A stretch of DNA of 64,000 nucleotides from positions 1-64,000 of the forward strand of contig WHVA01000300.1 of NCBI GenBank assembly GCA_015179125.1. The letters are read 5' to 3'. Under the pieces are notes generated by a model, which saw only the letters and a list, made by a program, of their open reading frames with translations, was not told the DNA's origin and did no database searches. How positions within the stretch are numbered: the stretch's first letter is position 1; each line of letters opens with the position of its first letter. Source of the DNA: Gautieria morchelliformis. Taxonomy: Eukaryota; Basidiomycota; Agaricomycetes; Gomphales; Gomphaceae. Shown piece after piece: positions 12,301 to 24,102 of the stretch. The translations under genes and the position numbers were made by a program.

Positions 12301-15300
12301 ACCGTCTTGAAAACGGACGTGAAATCTTTTCCAATCAATGTTTCATAGGTCGTCACAAGGACATGAAACTTTAAATTGGTGAAATTCTTCGGCACCAACT
12401 TATGGTACAGCTCGTAATCCCGGATTATTGCCCGAGAGTTGGCTTCGCCATAATAGGGTACGACGCGAAGCCTAGGCGCCCACAGATCGAATTCACGAAG
12501 CCAATTGGTAATGGTTGAATTTGGCACGACGATCAGCACAGGATAAACTTCATACGACTCGACAAGATGTCCAACCAGACATGCTATTTGAACAGTTTTA
12601 CCCTTCAGACTGGTCAGCACGGGTCCTTCATATTTGGGCTAAGATACTCACGAGGCCCATTTCATCGGCTAGAATAGAGGGTTGGTGCCGCCACCAATTA
12701 CGGAAAAGCCAATTCACGCCGGTGAGCTGAGTAAAATTCAAGTCAGTCGTAATTCCTCGTGATTTTGACATCTCCATACTTGAAACTCCATCAGCTTTCC
12801 CTCTTGACCCAAGTTGGGGTCAGACTTCAGCGAAATGTTCTTCTGTTCAAATAGACCTTTCTTCCTGTTATCGAACCGAATGGCTTCACTTCTGCTCTTT
12901 CTAGCCACAAGGACTGTACGAGATTCAACGAAACGACGGAGAGCACGTTGAAATGGATTGTATCCCGGATCAGAAGGCACTGGAGTAGAGTCCCACGTAG
13001 CTATGAAATGGTCAGTTGCCACTGCCTAACTTGTCAACCAGAATAAACCCACCCTCTTCGTAAGCCAAGTCCGCCCACTTGATGAAGCCCCATACGACGA
13101 GTTCTGTATGTTCAATGCCAAAAGAGTCCCCAGTGCGTTGCTCCCAGTGGTCAACTGTTTCTAAATACTCCTGACTTGGTTCCTCGCCTAGTTCACGCGC
13201 CGCGGCGAGCTCAGCCTCTGCCCGTGGGTCATCCTCATCGTCCATCTCCGTGTCGTCTTCGTCATCGCTTTCGAGGCGCTTTCGCCTAGCTGCGCGCCGG
13301 CTTTGACGAGTTTTGACCTTTTTCTCCCGATGGGTTCGCCCAGGCGCCGCAGGATCCCATAGACGAATATCGAGTAGACGATCGATGGTACACCATGCAA
13401 GAGGAATCCTGCGTTCCGCATCTGGTAGTGCTGGGGGAGGACCTTCTTCTTCCTCAGATGCCGGCTGTGCGGAAGGATCTCGAGAGATATCCATGGCAAT
13501 CAAGAACGAAGGATCCGATTCTTTTTCTGGTTTAGTCGTAGTCAGAGAACCTTGAGCCTGGCCGCCATTGACCTCCTCTGGCTTGTCCAAAAGTTGTATT
13601 TTGGGGCCCGAGGCCAAGAAATTCTTCAGCTTCGTTGAGTAGCTGGCAGCAAGCCACATATGCGGAACCCATTGAAGGCGGCGATAACCTTTCCCAATCC
13701 ACTTGACGAGATACTCACGAGGCAATCGCATCTTCGGATTGGGGATGTAACCAGATTGTACGTTTGGCTCCACAGCATCTGCGGGGTAAGGTCTCCATGC
13801 AAGAATCTTATCCAGGGTGTGCACATATGAGATACAGTCAGAGCATTCCCAGTCATTCTCTGTCTGGTAATATTGAGCCAGCTCCGCGGGAGTCAGATTG
13901 GGACCTGGTTCAGGTTGAGGAAGGTGGGCATAATGTGCAAGACGTTTGCAAGTTTTGCAACGAAACAATAATTCCAAAGCGTCACCAGAATGCAATATCG
14001 AATTGCTTCGGGATTCGTGCGGTGTGGGGTCGATAAAGGGACTGCTGCTCGAAGAACCTGCCGAACCTTGTTCTAGATCAACAACAATAGTGGGCGGAGT
14101 CGTGCGGCTTTGCATGTCTGTCACAGGAACTTCCTTGGCTGACACATGGGGAGTCCCTTGGGTAGAAAGTTTCTTTTGTTCTTGTTCTTTTTGTTCATCT
14201 CCAGGTTTCTTCTGGGGAGGCGGTTCTGCGGTAACAGCCACTTGGTGACAATACATGCATATACCATCCTTCATGCATGCGCCACAGATGAACTCCGTCG
14301 TGTCATAGGCCTCTAGAGTTTCTCTCTTCATCGGCTTGAGACCAGCAGCCTCGGCTTCCTTATCCTTTTCACGGGCAGCTTTGATGATTTCGTCGTGTTG
14401 GCTGCGTGCGAGACAACCCCAATGGGCTGCGACACAGCATTTCAGGCTGAGCTTTCACGTCAACGAGATGAGATGCTTGTAAAAATTTGTACATACCACC
14501 GGACCCAGCCACCTAGACGCAAGTATCTTTGCTCTTCATTCACGTTATCCTCGAAATCATCTTCTTTGACCTTCCTCTGCGACTTTACCTTCTTGCCTCG
14601 CGCATAGAATTTTGTCAGGAGCTCGTGCGCAGGAGGGTCTTGACATTTCTCGCATGTTTTCCGGTGAGCATGAAGTGCAGCCATCTCGTCATCCGAGTCG
14701 TCATCCGAGAGGTCGGCGACTGTACGAATGTTACCATAGGCAGGGCGTGAAAGTCGACCTCGTGGGGCCTTCTTCGGTTTTGGGTTGACCTGCTCAGAAA
14801 CGACTTGGTCGGAATCTTCGTCATCGTCTTCATCTGTGTACCCGTCATCTTGAGTTATCCGAGAAACATGCCTCTTGGGGTTCGCACGCGTTTTCATAGG
14901 ACTCAAAGATTCGTCGCGATAGCTTATTTTGTTGGTCACGCCAGTAGTCCTGGTACTGCGACGCGTAGGCTCTGCAAACTTCCTCCGTTTGTTGCTAGCG
15001 TCATCTTCGTCCACAGCCTCGTAACCCTGGCTGTCATAACCGCCTTGAGAATCATCGTCTTCCTCGTCTGACGAATCAATCACAAGAGTGCGCCTTGCAG
15101 GTTGAGATAGGGCGGATCGCGTGACCGGACGTCTCGCTCTGTTACTCTTACCTGAAATGGACATCTTGTTGACGCGGTCTTTGGGATGGATACGCGACGA
15201 ATTCTCGTCAAACGTGTCTAAGGTACCCGCATCTTTGCGTTCATCTGTCCTGCCTGCCTTAACGCGTGTTAATCGACGCGGAAGGCGAAAACCTACCGTA

Positions 15301-15738
15301 AGTATCCACAAGCTCCGGGTATGAACCTCTGAACTGTTTCACGGGATGCTGTGTGACCACAACGCGTCTCTCAGTTAGATAACAAAATCTATTGAATTGA
15401 CTTACTCTATGAATCACATCGCTCTCATGGACGACCCAGTAGTAATGGTCAGTACCCTGTCGAGTCTCTCCGACAATCTCGACAGGTGTCTCGTTTTCAT
15501 CATCTTGGGAGGCAGTTGAAGACGTATCGAGTAGTATGCTCTTGTACCGGGCCTTCTCCTCGGAGTCAATGAGGGGGGGAGAAATCCAGAAGACGCGTTC
15601 TGGAGGCGCGTCTGTTGCTTGCGCTAATGGCGTATTCGGTGGAGAGCCACTGGCAGCATCGGGAATATTTGGCAAGGATGAGTGTAGAGTGTCCACTAGC
15701 GGGGAGTCGTCTCCCACTTCATGTAGTGTTTCTGCCAT
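9317..15738 (-). CDS. CHD/Mit1-type SNF2 chromatin-remodelling ATPase (multi-exon)
   Basis: A long minus-strand gene with short introns. From the N-terminus (ATG at 15736-15738): an acidic disordered region (14.6-15.2 kb), Cys/His clusters resembling PHD fingers ([15 protein letters not shown] near 14.28 kb; [13 protein letters not shown] near 13.95 kb), a chromodomain-like segment ([12 protein letters not shown] near 13.73 kb) and a second one near 13.08 kb. The SNF2 core follows: motif I GKTVQ (12.6 kb), VIDEGQR (12.27 kb), GTPLNNN (12.07 kb), then the helicase-C lobe with [11 protein letters not shown] (11.0 kb) and RAHRFGQTK (10.87 kb). The tail has [13 protein letters not shown] and a knuckle [14 protein letters not shown]. 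Clean introns include one just before the last exon (about 9.44-9.48 kb). Double chromodomains plus PHD-like fingers fit CHD3/4 or fission-yeast Mit1 (SHREC heterochromatin complex), giving ATP-driven nucleosome sliding in the nucleus. I found no lesion. Exact exon borders are not all resolved. Confidence 0.88.
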
Positions 15739-16556
15739 CGCAGGCTCAGACAACGGCGGCGGGAATTAGACGCCAATGAGGCGTGCTCAAATATGAACTG
15801 AGTTTGAAATTGCACCTATATAATATATTAGTAAGGGAACTAAATAGCTATTAATCCCCCTATATCAATCTGTCTTAACCTTCATTCACAAGACCATTTT
15901 TGATACGCTCCTCCTCATTATATGGGGTAAACTTAGGAGCTACTTCTGCTGTGATTTGTCATCCTTCCCACATAACTCAGTGATCTCAACGACCAGTGTA
16001 GGACTATGAGTGGTGGACCATTCCCTATGACCATTTTTGTTTTGCATGACTCACCCTATTTCTTGCTAGTCATTACTCATCTTTGTTCTATTTTTAGACC
16101 TTTTATGACTCATTATCCATACCTTACTGACTCATTACCCCTATTTGACACATTCTCACTTACTAATGCTATTGTCATTTTTCCATTGTTTACACTCTAT
16201 GCCCTTGCACTTGCTCAGACTGCTTAGTTAGCTACATACCCACTCCACTGCATTATATCATGAGAGTCAGCACTGCTATCTGAGTGGCTGCTTGTCAGGA
16301 GATGCCCCTTTTTCCATTTCTGACACACCCCTGGTTCTGCTTCTGACACTCCCATCTCCACCTCCATTTCTGCTTCCAGAAGCATTTCCTTCTGCTCACT
16401 TCTCCACCTCTGCTCCACTTTTGCACTTCCACTTTTAGAGTATAAGCCTTCCTGAACACCCTTGCCATGTATTTCATAGTCAGTGGGGATGCATTCCTGT
16501 TGGACCAAGCTTGAATTGGTCCCTGTCATTCTTCAAGTCCAGTAAGAGCTGCATGA
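15739..16556. other. intergenic, probable promoter of the remodeller, no gene seen
   Basis: AT-rich sequence upstream of the remodeller start. From about 16.3 to 16.45 kb there is a run of pyrimidine-rich short words (CTCCATTTCTGCTTCC type) that resembles the G3 LTR at 57.3 kb only loosely. No supported coding sequence. Confidence 0.4.
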
Positions 16557-18670
16557 TTGAACCAAGTCTTACATGCCAAGGCAAAAACCCAAGCCCTGCA
16601 CTTCCAGACCTGGGTGGACTTCAAGGAGTTCATAGACCAGTTCTGCCTGAGAAATAAGCAGCTCACCACCCTCACAAAGCTTGAAGGGACTGGCTGGCAC
16701 CAGGCCAAAGACCCAATTGATGACTACATCGACCACTTCCAGGAACTGATTGACCTGGCAGAGTATAAAGTCATCAAGTTCCACTGAGGATTATACCCAA
16801 GCCTGCAGAACAAGGTCACCCTGCCCAGGGATGGTACCCCATTTTAGATTAAAATGTTAATTAGTGCCTTTTTATCAAATGAAATCTGTTGCTTAGTGGT
16901 TGAAACCACTATGTTCGCCTCCCCTCTGTGTGCTGACTAAGCCCTTCGGGGCGCGTGCAACACTGATGAATGAGGGTCACGTGACCGTGTCAACAGAAGA
17001 ACAGTGTCGATCCAAGGGATAGTCAAATCAAAAGCGTTCGCTTTTAAGGTAGTATAGAGTAAACAGTGATAGTAGACTCTCAACGAAGATTTGGAATAAA
17101 CTGTTAAGAACTGAGCTCTGTAACTATCAAACAAGATTACAGCAATTTCAGGAGGCAGAAAAAATCGATTCTGGATAATTTTGTTCATACATTTGTACTA
17201 GCTATTTATACTATGTTGATAGTAACTACTAGTGTTCAAGATATTGGATGGATGGGTCGAAAAACTATTTTGTAGCTAAGGGGTGACTAATTTATAGTCA
17301 TAAAGTCATAGGGTGATGGGGATAGTGTCAGGATTGTCTGGGCTTTGAAATAGAGATCTGTACCTAGTATACAAAGCCCCTGTCCACATGTTGTTAGGAT
17401 AGTAATCAGTCAGACGTGTCATGGGATTCAAATAGAAAATGGATTTGATTTTACTCTGCCCAGCATATATGCTGGGCTTGGAGATGGGGCCGCTGTCTCT
17501 GTGCCTCTCTTGTGTGGCAGCTGATTGAGTATATGTGTTGCAGATGACTTTCTCAGGTCACTCCACAACACCCTGTACCCCTGCGCAGTCTACTATTCTC
17601 TGCGGCGTTTGGTGCCCGTACCCCTCGGTACCTATGGCCTGGCGCCTGTCGACGTCATGGCTGATACCATCACCCGATAGGCGCGCCGTCCCTGATCGAC
17701 CGCACGTGGCCGACGCTCGAACTCCTGTATATTACCCGATCTATGGGTAATATAGCGTGTCGTAAAATTCGTGTGATCGTCGTCTGCGCCGACGTCTATC
17801 GTGAATGTAGTTTGTGTTTCTTTTGATTTTTCTTTTGTTTTTCTTTTCTTTTTCTATTAGTTTCTTTTTATATATAAATGATTTGAGTAAGATAATTGCG
17901 TTTATCACAACACCCCAGACTTTGATGATCCCAAGGGATGGTACAAGGCCACTCAGAAGGTGTCCTGAAACCAAGATGTGAATGAGGTGTTCCTCAAGAC
18001 AAGCTGAGGCACTGGCAAACCCACCTGCACCACTGAGATATTCCTGAAGGCAGTGGTCATCCCCATGTTCAATGCTGAGGCCCTGTTCCAGTTCCCAAGA
18101 CAGCCACAGCCCCAGTGGATGTGGACTGCACACACAGAAGCAGCCACCTCTCAATCACCTGCTGCTGTTGCCACAAACCATGATACTATGCTTGGGTATG
18201 CCCCCAAGCCTTCAATGTCTGCACCATGACCCTTGAAGAGAAGCTGGAAATGATCCCCAAGCTCCTCACCCTGGTTGATGTAAGCCAAGCAAATCCCAAA
18301 GCAGGTGAGGGAGAGGGCAGTGGGTGAAAAGTGTGCCCCTGCTGCCTGTATATAACTGGTTTTCTTGAAGTTGAGAATGAAACCCCCCCACACACCTCAC
18401 CTTCACTGGAAAGCTTGGTCAAAGCCACACAAAATCCTGCTCCATGCACATGCCCTGGCTCCAAGCCTTCAAATGTAGAATGCTGAAGCAGTGCATCATT
18501 GGTTCGGTCGGCTCAGCAAACTCTCTAGTGGTGAAGGTGGAGATCTATGCCACCAACAATGAAGAAGTCAAGTCTGGACCCACCTTGATTGACTGTGGGA
18601 CCACCGGGATATTCATGTACCCCACATACATTGAGAAGAACCACCTCACCATGCAAAAGCTCAAATGGCC
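16557..18670 (+). pseudogene. decayed Ty3/gypsy gag-protease fragment (G3 family)
   Basis: The translation LTTLTKLEGTGWHQAKDP followed by DDYIDHFQELIDLAEY is a diverged copy of the gag at 57.9-59.0 kb (LTALTKLEGTSWYQAKDP there). It breaks at 16841, where a 1.07-kb solo LTR is inserted, and resumes at 17913 with TPDFDDPKGWYKATQKVS. Near 18.55-18.67 kb comes an aspartic-protease-like stretch (TLIDCGTTGIFMYPTYIEKN) in which the expected DSG is DCG. Several stops and frame changes are present. It ends where the hairpin-rich element begins. A relic, older than both insertions it carries. Confidence 0.75.
16842..17912 (-). mobile_element. solo LTR, family A copy 1 (1071 bp)
   Basis: Inserted in the gag relic with 5-bp target duplication CCCCA (16837-16841 and 17913-17917). 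The interior from about 16.93 to 17.6 kb is recognisably similar to 38179-39131, e.g. GGTCACGTGACC, ATAGTAGACTCTCAAC and TACAAAGCCCCT blocks. Termini on the LTR strand are TGTTGTG and CTAAAA, so the 3' end is not the usual CA. No internal retroelement genes. Confidence 0.8.
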
Positions 18671-20380
18671 AATTGCAAAGAAGGTGATTCTGGGGGAGGG
18701 GTTCCATAAGGACCCAATGTATAGTTAGTGCTTGGGAACCACCCGGTGGTTACCCAGCTTATCTTTACTTGTAACCTTCAGTTCTGAATACCACCCATTG
18801 GTCGACTTCAGCCCAACCCTTGTGATAAACACAAGTACTAAGCCATACTCATTTATTAAGTTCCATTAGTTGTTTGCTAGGCAAACAACTGAATTGTGGT
18901 TCTTGCTGCGTCTTGAAAAAGACTGCTGCACAGATGGCAGTTCGCCATTTAAAACACCATTTGCCATAATGTCTTCATCGTGGGAATGCTTCTTGGACAG
19001 TAGTGCAGCCTCACACTACTGTCTGCTGGAGGTTGTGGAATGCAGCCTCTGCATAGACCGACCTTATCAGTCTACTGCAGATCTGTCACACTCTCAGCCA
19101 TGTACAAGTGATGCAGAACTGCATCACAAGCAGGAACCGGACTTGATGATGGAGAGGAGGAAGGAGTGACTTGTTCCCTGGGTGAATACTCACAACATGA
19201 CATGCAGTATGCATGGTTACCATTGCCACACATGCCTGCACAAGCATCCACTGGGGCCACACTTTGCTGAAGGAAGGAGGGGAACCAGTGATGTAAAAAT
19301 GACCAGTTGTGCAGCTGGCGAGCCCAATACCATGGCCTGGCCATGATCACATCCTTCCGGGTGCATCCATGTGCCACAGCACCCACAGCCTCATAAGGCT
19401 TCCCAGCAGCCAACCACCTGGTAGGCCACACTGTGTGTGGTGATGTGCTTGTCAACACTGCCTCCACTGCCCACACCACACATCCATGCTCCAGGTCACC
19501 CCAGACAGCTGCAGATGATAGCATACGTCCCATGATGTGTGCATCCACCCTGGAGAACTGCCAGGAGCCCCCAGGACCATCAAGCCACCTTTGCCGCTCA
19601 CTATCATTTACGCACCCCGCACCCCAGGTATCGCCCCAGCCACCCTGCTCACTCCCAGTGAGCGGGAATGGTGGTGCACGCTCCACAGAGCATGTATCCA
19701 CCTCTGGGGACTCTGTGGAGGCCCCCAGAGCCAGCCAGATGTTGCAATGCCATGCCCACCATGTGACATCATCTGCAGTAGTGTGTGACCCCAGGACACC
19801 ATCCAGTTGTCCTAGTGCTCCCTAGAGCATGCATCCACCTCTGGGGACCCTCAAGAGGCCTCAGAGGTCGCCAGGTGCCATGTAAGCTGCACCCGCCACA
19901 CCACCTCATTAGCCCATGCTCGCAGCCCCCTGAAGACCTGCCCCCATCCAAGGTGGGCCCCACATGGTACCCCAGGTTACCAGCAGACATGAATGCTGCT
20001 GGGGCACCTCTCAGGACTGGCCCTCCATGGCGTCCATGCTGACATGCAGCCTCAGGGGCCACCCTATCCACCCCACTTGCTCCTGGCAAGCAGGAACAGC
20101 ATGGCACACCCTATAGGATGTGCATCCAACCATCAAGACGGCCCCAGAGCCCGCCAGGCGCCGAGTAGGCACACTGCTCCATCCGCCCACCCTCACAGCC
20201 TCCTGCAGGGCCGCCTCCATCCACAAGTCCACAGCAGCCATCAAGCCTGCTGGGGCTCCCTTCCACATGCCAGGACCGGTCCACTGCCATGTCCACATTC
20301 ACATGCAGCCCCAAAGGCAGCCCCAGCCACCCCACTCTCCCATCAAGGGGGAGGGTGTGGCACACCCCAGCTGATCACCT
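18671..20380 (+). mobile_element. decayed copy of the hairpin-rich non-autonomous LTR element
   Basis: Starts with a diverged version of the LTR found at 54209 and 56662 (shared GTATAGT, TGGGAACC and CTTGTGATA blocks). It continues with sequence parallel to 54.40-55.7 kb, including the small frame DLMMERRKE and the repeated CCACCTCTGGGGAC motif. Short stem-loops are kept (for example GGGAACCACCCGGTGGTTACCC, one base off perfect, and GTTGTTTGCTAGGCAAACAAC). No 3' LTR is found; the copy fades out near 20.38 kb before a T-rich tract. Compared with the 54-kb copy it is depleted of CpG, consistent with age. Confidence 0.7.
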
Positions 20381-20396
20381 TGGCCCCAATTTGTGT

Positions 20397-20434
20397 TTTT
20401 TTTTTTTTTTTCTTTCTTTCTTTCTTTTTTTTTG
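20397..20434. repeat. T-rich simple repeat (poly-T and TTTC units)
   Basis: A homopolymer T run followed by several CTTT units and another T run. It could be the poly(A) tail of a minus-strand retroposon or a plain microsatellite; nothing next to it decides. Confidence 0.8.
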
Positions 20435-20487
20435 TCCATTTGTATCCATTGGCCTCTGGCTCATGTAGGATGATACAAAACAAGTAG

Positions 20488-20949
20488 CTATTGAGAGTCC
20501 ATATTCAAGACGAGGGTGTATGATTTACATTGAACGATGGGCAACGGGAGAAGGGTTGCAACGCAGGTGATGATTTTCAATCCTTGGGGGTTATGGTCGA
20601 GTACGCGGAGTGTCTTCGCACGTACGCACGTCTTCAGCGAAACATGCTCCGAATACGCAATATGAAGGGAGTACTCACGTGGCCTTCGACACATTCGCGA
20701 CTTGTTCGGATATCCAGCCTTCGGTCTGCCACAGGCTGAAGAATGCAGGGTCAGTGACAACGCATCCCAATGAAGGGCGGGAGACAGTCGACATGAGGAT
20801 CGGAGAGCAGAATGGCGCCGCAATTGAATTGAAATGGCAGCTATGCAACCAGGATTGGAAAACGCAATACCGACTCTGCCACCATAATTCCATTCAAACC
20901 GATCCGCAAGCTGCTCTGGATGAATGGAATGGGGCGCATCGAACGCCTG
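20488..20949 (-). other. open region of unknown meaning downstream of the APH-like relic
   Basis: The minus strand is open for about 150 codons, and a second frame (20675-20893) is also open and ends at a GTGAGT-like donor. Neither shows the kinase catalytic loop expected after the APH-like part to the right. It may be the degenerate 3' end of that gene or a separate small gene. I do not recognise it. Confidence 0.3.
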
Positions 20950-21928
20950 TGGCCACATATCGTGATTGCCCTGTTATACCCAGAGCCTATGTCCGAGTGT
21001 ACTTTTGCTTGCGTTCCCGAAGAACTCCTCATGAACTCTGGCTATCCAGACATTGGCATATGCTACCCAATAGTCTGTGGCACTGGTCCATAAGCGCGAG
21101 GAAAGAACGATATCCTCCCCAGTCTCCACAGGAACTTTCGTGGCGATCACCTACCCTTCATGGGAGAAGTTTATACCTGGAACTTCAACCTCCACCAAAG
21201 AACCAATTTTGTCGAAACGATGCAAAGAAAGTTCTAGGAGTATGTTGACAACCTGCTGTTCGTCCTCCATGTCATCCCACAACTAACTTGTAACCCTCCA
21301 CCTTGCTCATGACAATGTAAGAGGGGCCTACTACTCCTTCTAATTCGGCGCTGTACTTAATGACACGAGGCACAGGCACTGTGGTATGCCTCTCGACGTA
21401 CCTCAATTGTGGCGATTTCACTAGAGATCCTTTTGAAGGCGGTTAGAGAGTTGGTGGTCATCCATCCGTCTGCAGGGTATAGGGGACCCGGACAAACTCT
21501 GCATCGGGAAGGCACAGGAACCTGACGACATTGTAGCCTCCCGCATGGTTTTCTCCCCACTCGCACGACTCGGTTCCATAGAGTGGGCAGACACGGGTAG
21601 CTATCTCAGATCAATGCACATTGTCAAAGGTCTCCTTGTCATATACCCACAAGTGGATGGACGGAGCCTGGTGTAAGACGTTGAGGTGAACTGACATCAA
21701 AGCAACTTCGAATTGTGGAAAGCAGCAGTACAGGTCCCTCAACCAAGAGGGCCTAGTCGATGGGTCGAACTTTTTTTCTGTGTTTCCGATGCAAAGCACC
21801 AAATCCCCTCCGCGGAGCAAAACATGTGACCCAAACACATTTCCGCGCGACCACCAGGTTACTTGTGGGATCATGTCACGTCCATGTATCCCACGGGCCA
21901 TATCTCCACCGTCTCCCGCAGCTAACAC
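20950..21928 (-). pseudogene. aminoglycoside phosphotransferase (APH)-like kinase, decayed
   Basis: The minus strand contains fungal APH-family N-lobe signatures in order: AGGYNVVRFLCLPDAEFVRVP (21.53 kb), VPVPRVIKYSAELEGVVGPS and YIVMSKVEGY (21.33 kb), then LLELSLHRFDKIGSL (21.22 kb) and an SSRLWTSATDYWVAYANVWI segment (21.1 kb). These proteins are small-molecule kinases of mostly unknown substrate, very abundant in Agaricomycetes. Lesions: in-frame TGA at 21611-21613, and a one-base frame change near 21.41 kb. I could not find the HxD...N catalytic loop or DxD metal site downstream, so the C-lobe is lost or unrecognisable. The start is uncertain. Confidence 0.6.
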
Positions 21929-22183
21929 CTTTTAGTATCCCAAGTTCATTTCGCAGTCCATCCATCGGTTTCCAACCCAATTCTTACTCACATGTTAAGT
22001 GGTTAGTTCTTTTGTGTAAGTCTCTTTTGCCTATAGGAGCTCTCCTTCCGAGAGAGCTGTGACTAGAACCTTCGATCACCAAATGCACTGGCTATAGGTA
22101 CCCATATGTGTTGAGTCTTTTAAAAATGGGCTGCTGCAGGTAAATCTTCATCTCGCAAACCTTCTCCTTGAAATCTCTTAACA

Positions 22184-24102
22184 ATGCCTGCAATGCGTTC
22201 TTCCCAAGTCAGCGATGCCACGCATCTCCTCGAACCATGCCTGTGTCTACAGGACGACATCATACGAGGCCTCCAACACGAGGTGGAGGTTTACGCTGCC
22301 TGGGGTGTCGTTAAGGGATTGCTGCGGAATACAAGGCACCCCAAACTTATTAGATGGACGCAGTAGGTTTTTCTAACTATTTCCTCTGCTACATTACTTA
22401 TGTATGTTCAGCCTCTTCCATGCAAATGGTGACCGGGTTGCACCAAGTGGTATCCCCCACCGGTGCCAGCAGGATGAGATCAACTACCCGTTTTGCTTTT
22501 GCGCCTGGAATCCATTTGCAACTGATGAGGAGTGCCGGGCCAAAATAGGCACGATCACCCTGAATGCAGTTCGCCACTCGTGCTTTAAGTGCCCACGGTT
22601 GAATCAGCCATCGGGTTGTATCTATGTCGGTAAGTCCTTCATATGTTATCATGCCCATCATTAACCTAACTACACTGTCCTGTAACTTACAGCCATTCTG
22701 CTTGAAAACCACCAGTTTTTGACAATGAACTGTAAGTCATTGTTTGTTGAGTTGAACTGACCGGCCAACCATCTGACTAACATCAACCAGTAACCGGCCA
22801 GGCACTCGATTTGCCTCAGACTAGTCGTCGCACCAGAGGTTTCCATCTCGTGTGCCCATCACCTGCCCCATACCAGGTTCCACAGACCCAAGTTAGACAT
22901 CGGTCGCATTCCCCTGAGCTTCAGATGAACCTTGGTAAGTGTTACGTATTGAGATTTCCGCTAAGTCGGAACTGGAAAGGACAGCGGCTTCAACTTATAG
23001 GTTGCGCCCCCAATGAACTATCGTCCTAAGTATTTCGGAACTGAGTTGGAAGTCGGAAAGTACTGAACCAAAGGTTGGTCGGAACTTGGGTCGGGACTGA
23101 GGCGGAAGGTGGAAGATGGAAGGCGGAGAGGGAACTGAGATCTTGCTAGACTCGCTGTGCTAAGAACAGGAGATGGAGCGAAGGAAATCAAGTATCGAAG
23201 GCGATTATCTGATTGCAGAATAAGAGACATACATGACAGGCTTTTATACAAAGAGCTGAGACAACAGGTAATGATGTGGTACTAAGCAAATTCCGGAGGA
23301 AGCGGAAGTCGAGTAGACAATGCGTGGGAACTAACTATTGGGAACAATGGGACTACAAGGGGGGTTCAGGGTAAGGTAGAACAATGGCAAAGAACAAGGG
23401 GTCGGGAAAACATATCTGACAACGAACTACAAGGGTGACCGGATATGTGGTTTTGATGAACGATGAAACGGGTCCGGTGGGTCCGAGTAATAGAGTCGAA
23501 AGAACAAGGGAATAGAACAATGGGCGGGAGTTGGAAATATCGGAGGGGCGGAAGGTGTGACGGAACTGAGGGTCGGAAGTTGGAAATGAACGGTCGTAAC
23601 AGTAAGCTCCTCAATACCCACTCAGTCAGTTGCTTACATACGTGATTCAGATGATGTTTTTGAAATTCAGCGTGATCTCAACAAAGACAACCATCGCTGG
23701 CTCGTGCCCTACGAACCTCGGCGTGGTTACGCTGATTCTGGGGTAGGCGGCTCTCAAGGGCCAACCACCCTCTCAAACCTCTTTCGTGCTTGGGACTCTT
23801 CAACAGGTGTGCGAGATGCTCCATTCCTTTATGCGTTGGGGCGCAACATTACTTGTGGTAACTGCCACCGCCATTTTGCTGGGCAGGACAACTTCAACAG
23901 ACATTTTCTCTGGCCGCGTTCTGGCTGCGTCAACCGTACCGTCCCCCTGAATCGACCGGATTCAGAGTCATACAACGAGTCAGATGATGGTGTGGACTCA
24001 GACTCTGATTCGACGATAACCACGGGGTTAGAGAAGACTGTCACTGCTGTGGTGGGTGGGAGCTCAGAAAAAATCCTCGCAGTGGATTTGGACTGTGAGT
24101 AA
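22184..24102 (+). CDS. five-exon gene, 343-aa protein with two Cys/His clusters, function unknown
   Basis: Exons 22184-22362, 22412-22629, 22693-22731, 22791-22934 and 23651-24102 join in frame from ATG to stop (1032 nt). All introns are GT-AG with donors GTAGGT, GTAAGT, GTAAGT and GTAAGT. The protein has DDIIRGLQHEVEVYAAWGVV near residue 25. A Cys cluster at about residues 88-130 (FCFCAWNP ... CFKCPRLNQPSGCIYV) resembles a GRF-type zinc finger. A C2H2-like CGNCHRHFAGQDNFNRHF motif comes at about residue 250, with an acidic Ser/Asp-rich tail. GRF fingers often bind single-stranded nucleic acid, but that role here is inference. Intron 4 is enlarged by a 662-bp solo LTR. The perfect phase of all five exons argues the gene is intact. 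It diverges from the APH-like relic with 255 bp between them. Confidence 0.68.
22940..23601 (+). mobile_element. solo LTR (662 bp) placed exactly at a splice donor
   Basis: Perfect inverted ends TGTTACG and CGTAACA, and a 5-bp target duplication GTAAG (22935-22939 and 23602-23606). The duplicated bases are the 5' splice site of intron 4 of the surrounding gene. The first base of the LTR completes GTAAGT. The interior is rich in GGAACTG/GGAAG words and has a TTTTATAC TATA-like motif. Orientation cannot be fixed from the LTR alone. Confidence 0.88.

Noticed and set aside
16300-16460. Decayed G3 LTR upstream of the gag relic
   Set aside because: Only pyrimidine-rich composition and a few words match; no ends or order can be aligned by eye.
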